DNA of 21,787 nucleotides from a virus. The notes below the pieces were generated by a model. The model saw nothing but the letters and a program-made list of their open reading frames with translations. It searched no databases and was not told the origin of the DNA. Position 1 is the first letter of the stretch. Each line of letters begins with the position of its first letter. This document shows positions 21,778 to 21,787 of this stretch, piece by piece. The stretch is taken from positions 1-21,787 of IMG/VR virus record IMGVR_UViG_3300017753_000132. One strand, written 5' to 3'. A program made the position numbers and the translations under genes.

Positions 21778-21787
21778 TAATTGATTA

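Noticed and set aside
1-21787. tRNA genes, CRISPR arrays, insertion sequences and strong hairpin terminators
   Set aside because: I looked in the gaps and at the edges and saw none; gaps are too short and no regular repeat-spacer or transposase signal is present.

Overview
The window is one dense, unidirectional stretch of a tailed-phage genome. Every gene I can support lies on the minus strand, so transcription runs from 21741 down to 1. Gaps are mostly 0-40 bases, many starts and stops overlap (ATGA or TAATG), and base composition is AT-rich (lines I counted: 27-32% G+C). The gene set points to a T4-like contractile-tail phage: a gp55-like late sigma factor, gp25- and gp6-like baseplate wedge proteins, a gp5-like OB-fold spike/hub protein, a gp61-like CHC2/Toprim primase and a gp47 (SbcD/Mre11)-like nuclease subunit. 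A T7-type endonuclease I sits among them. The host is not identifiable with certainty. Two promoter-like sites fit the Bacteroidetes consensus (TTTG-N19-21-TAnnTTTG) except for the last base, but many genes also have AAGGA-type Shine-Dalgarno sequences, which is unusual for Bacteroidetes.

Layout in order of transcription. (a) 21741-18228, accessory and enzyme block: a UvsE/UVDE UV-damage endonuclease of visibly higher G+C, a 57-residue protein, a four-helix membrane protein with a coiled coil, a basic Cys-rich protein with an AT-hook-like motif, and a PLOD-type (lysyl-hydroxylase-like) 2OG-Fe(II) oxygenase. (b) 18158-15734, a tightly coupled four-gene unit: ClpP-like serine protease, HD-domain hydrolase, small membrane-anchored coiled-coil protein, gp55-like late sigma factor. 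(c) 15707-11336, baseplate core: a conserved 141-residue protein overlapping the gp5-like protein by 65 bases, a 143-residue protein, gp25 and gp6. (d) 11327-1773, outer baseplate and fibre-type virion proteins: a DNRLRE-like protein, a proline-rich linker with a 14-proline run, a 1300-residue protein at the gp7 position, a 219-residue virion protein, and two proteins of 485 and 616 residues that share the same C-terminal module, the second carrying a LamG-like domain. (e) 1745-1, DNA-metabolism block: endonuclease I, primase and the start of a gp47-like nuclease, which continues outside the window.

The main signals beyond the genes are two promoter-like motif classes. The octamer ATATTTAT lies 21-26 bases before the start codon in four short gaps of the structural and late block, with no -35-like box recognised at the sites checked. 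It is a candidate late promoter for the gp55-like factor. A separate TTTG-N19/20-TATATTTA arrangement precedes clpP and uvsE. The most intriguing arrangement is the protease / HD hydrolase / membrane protein / late sigma unit, which could be a post-translational control circuit for late transcription. That idea is inference only.
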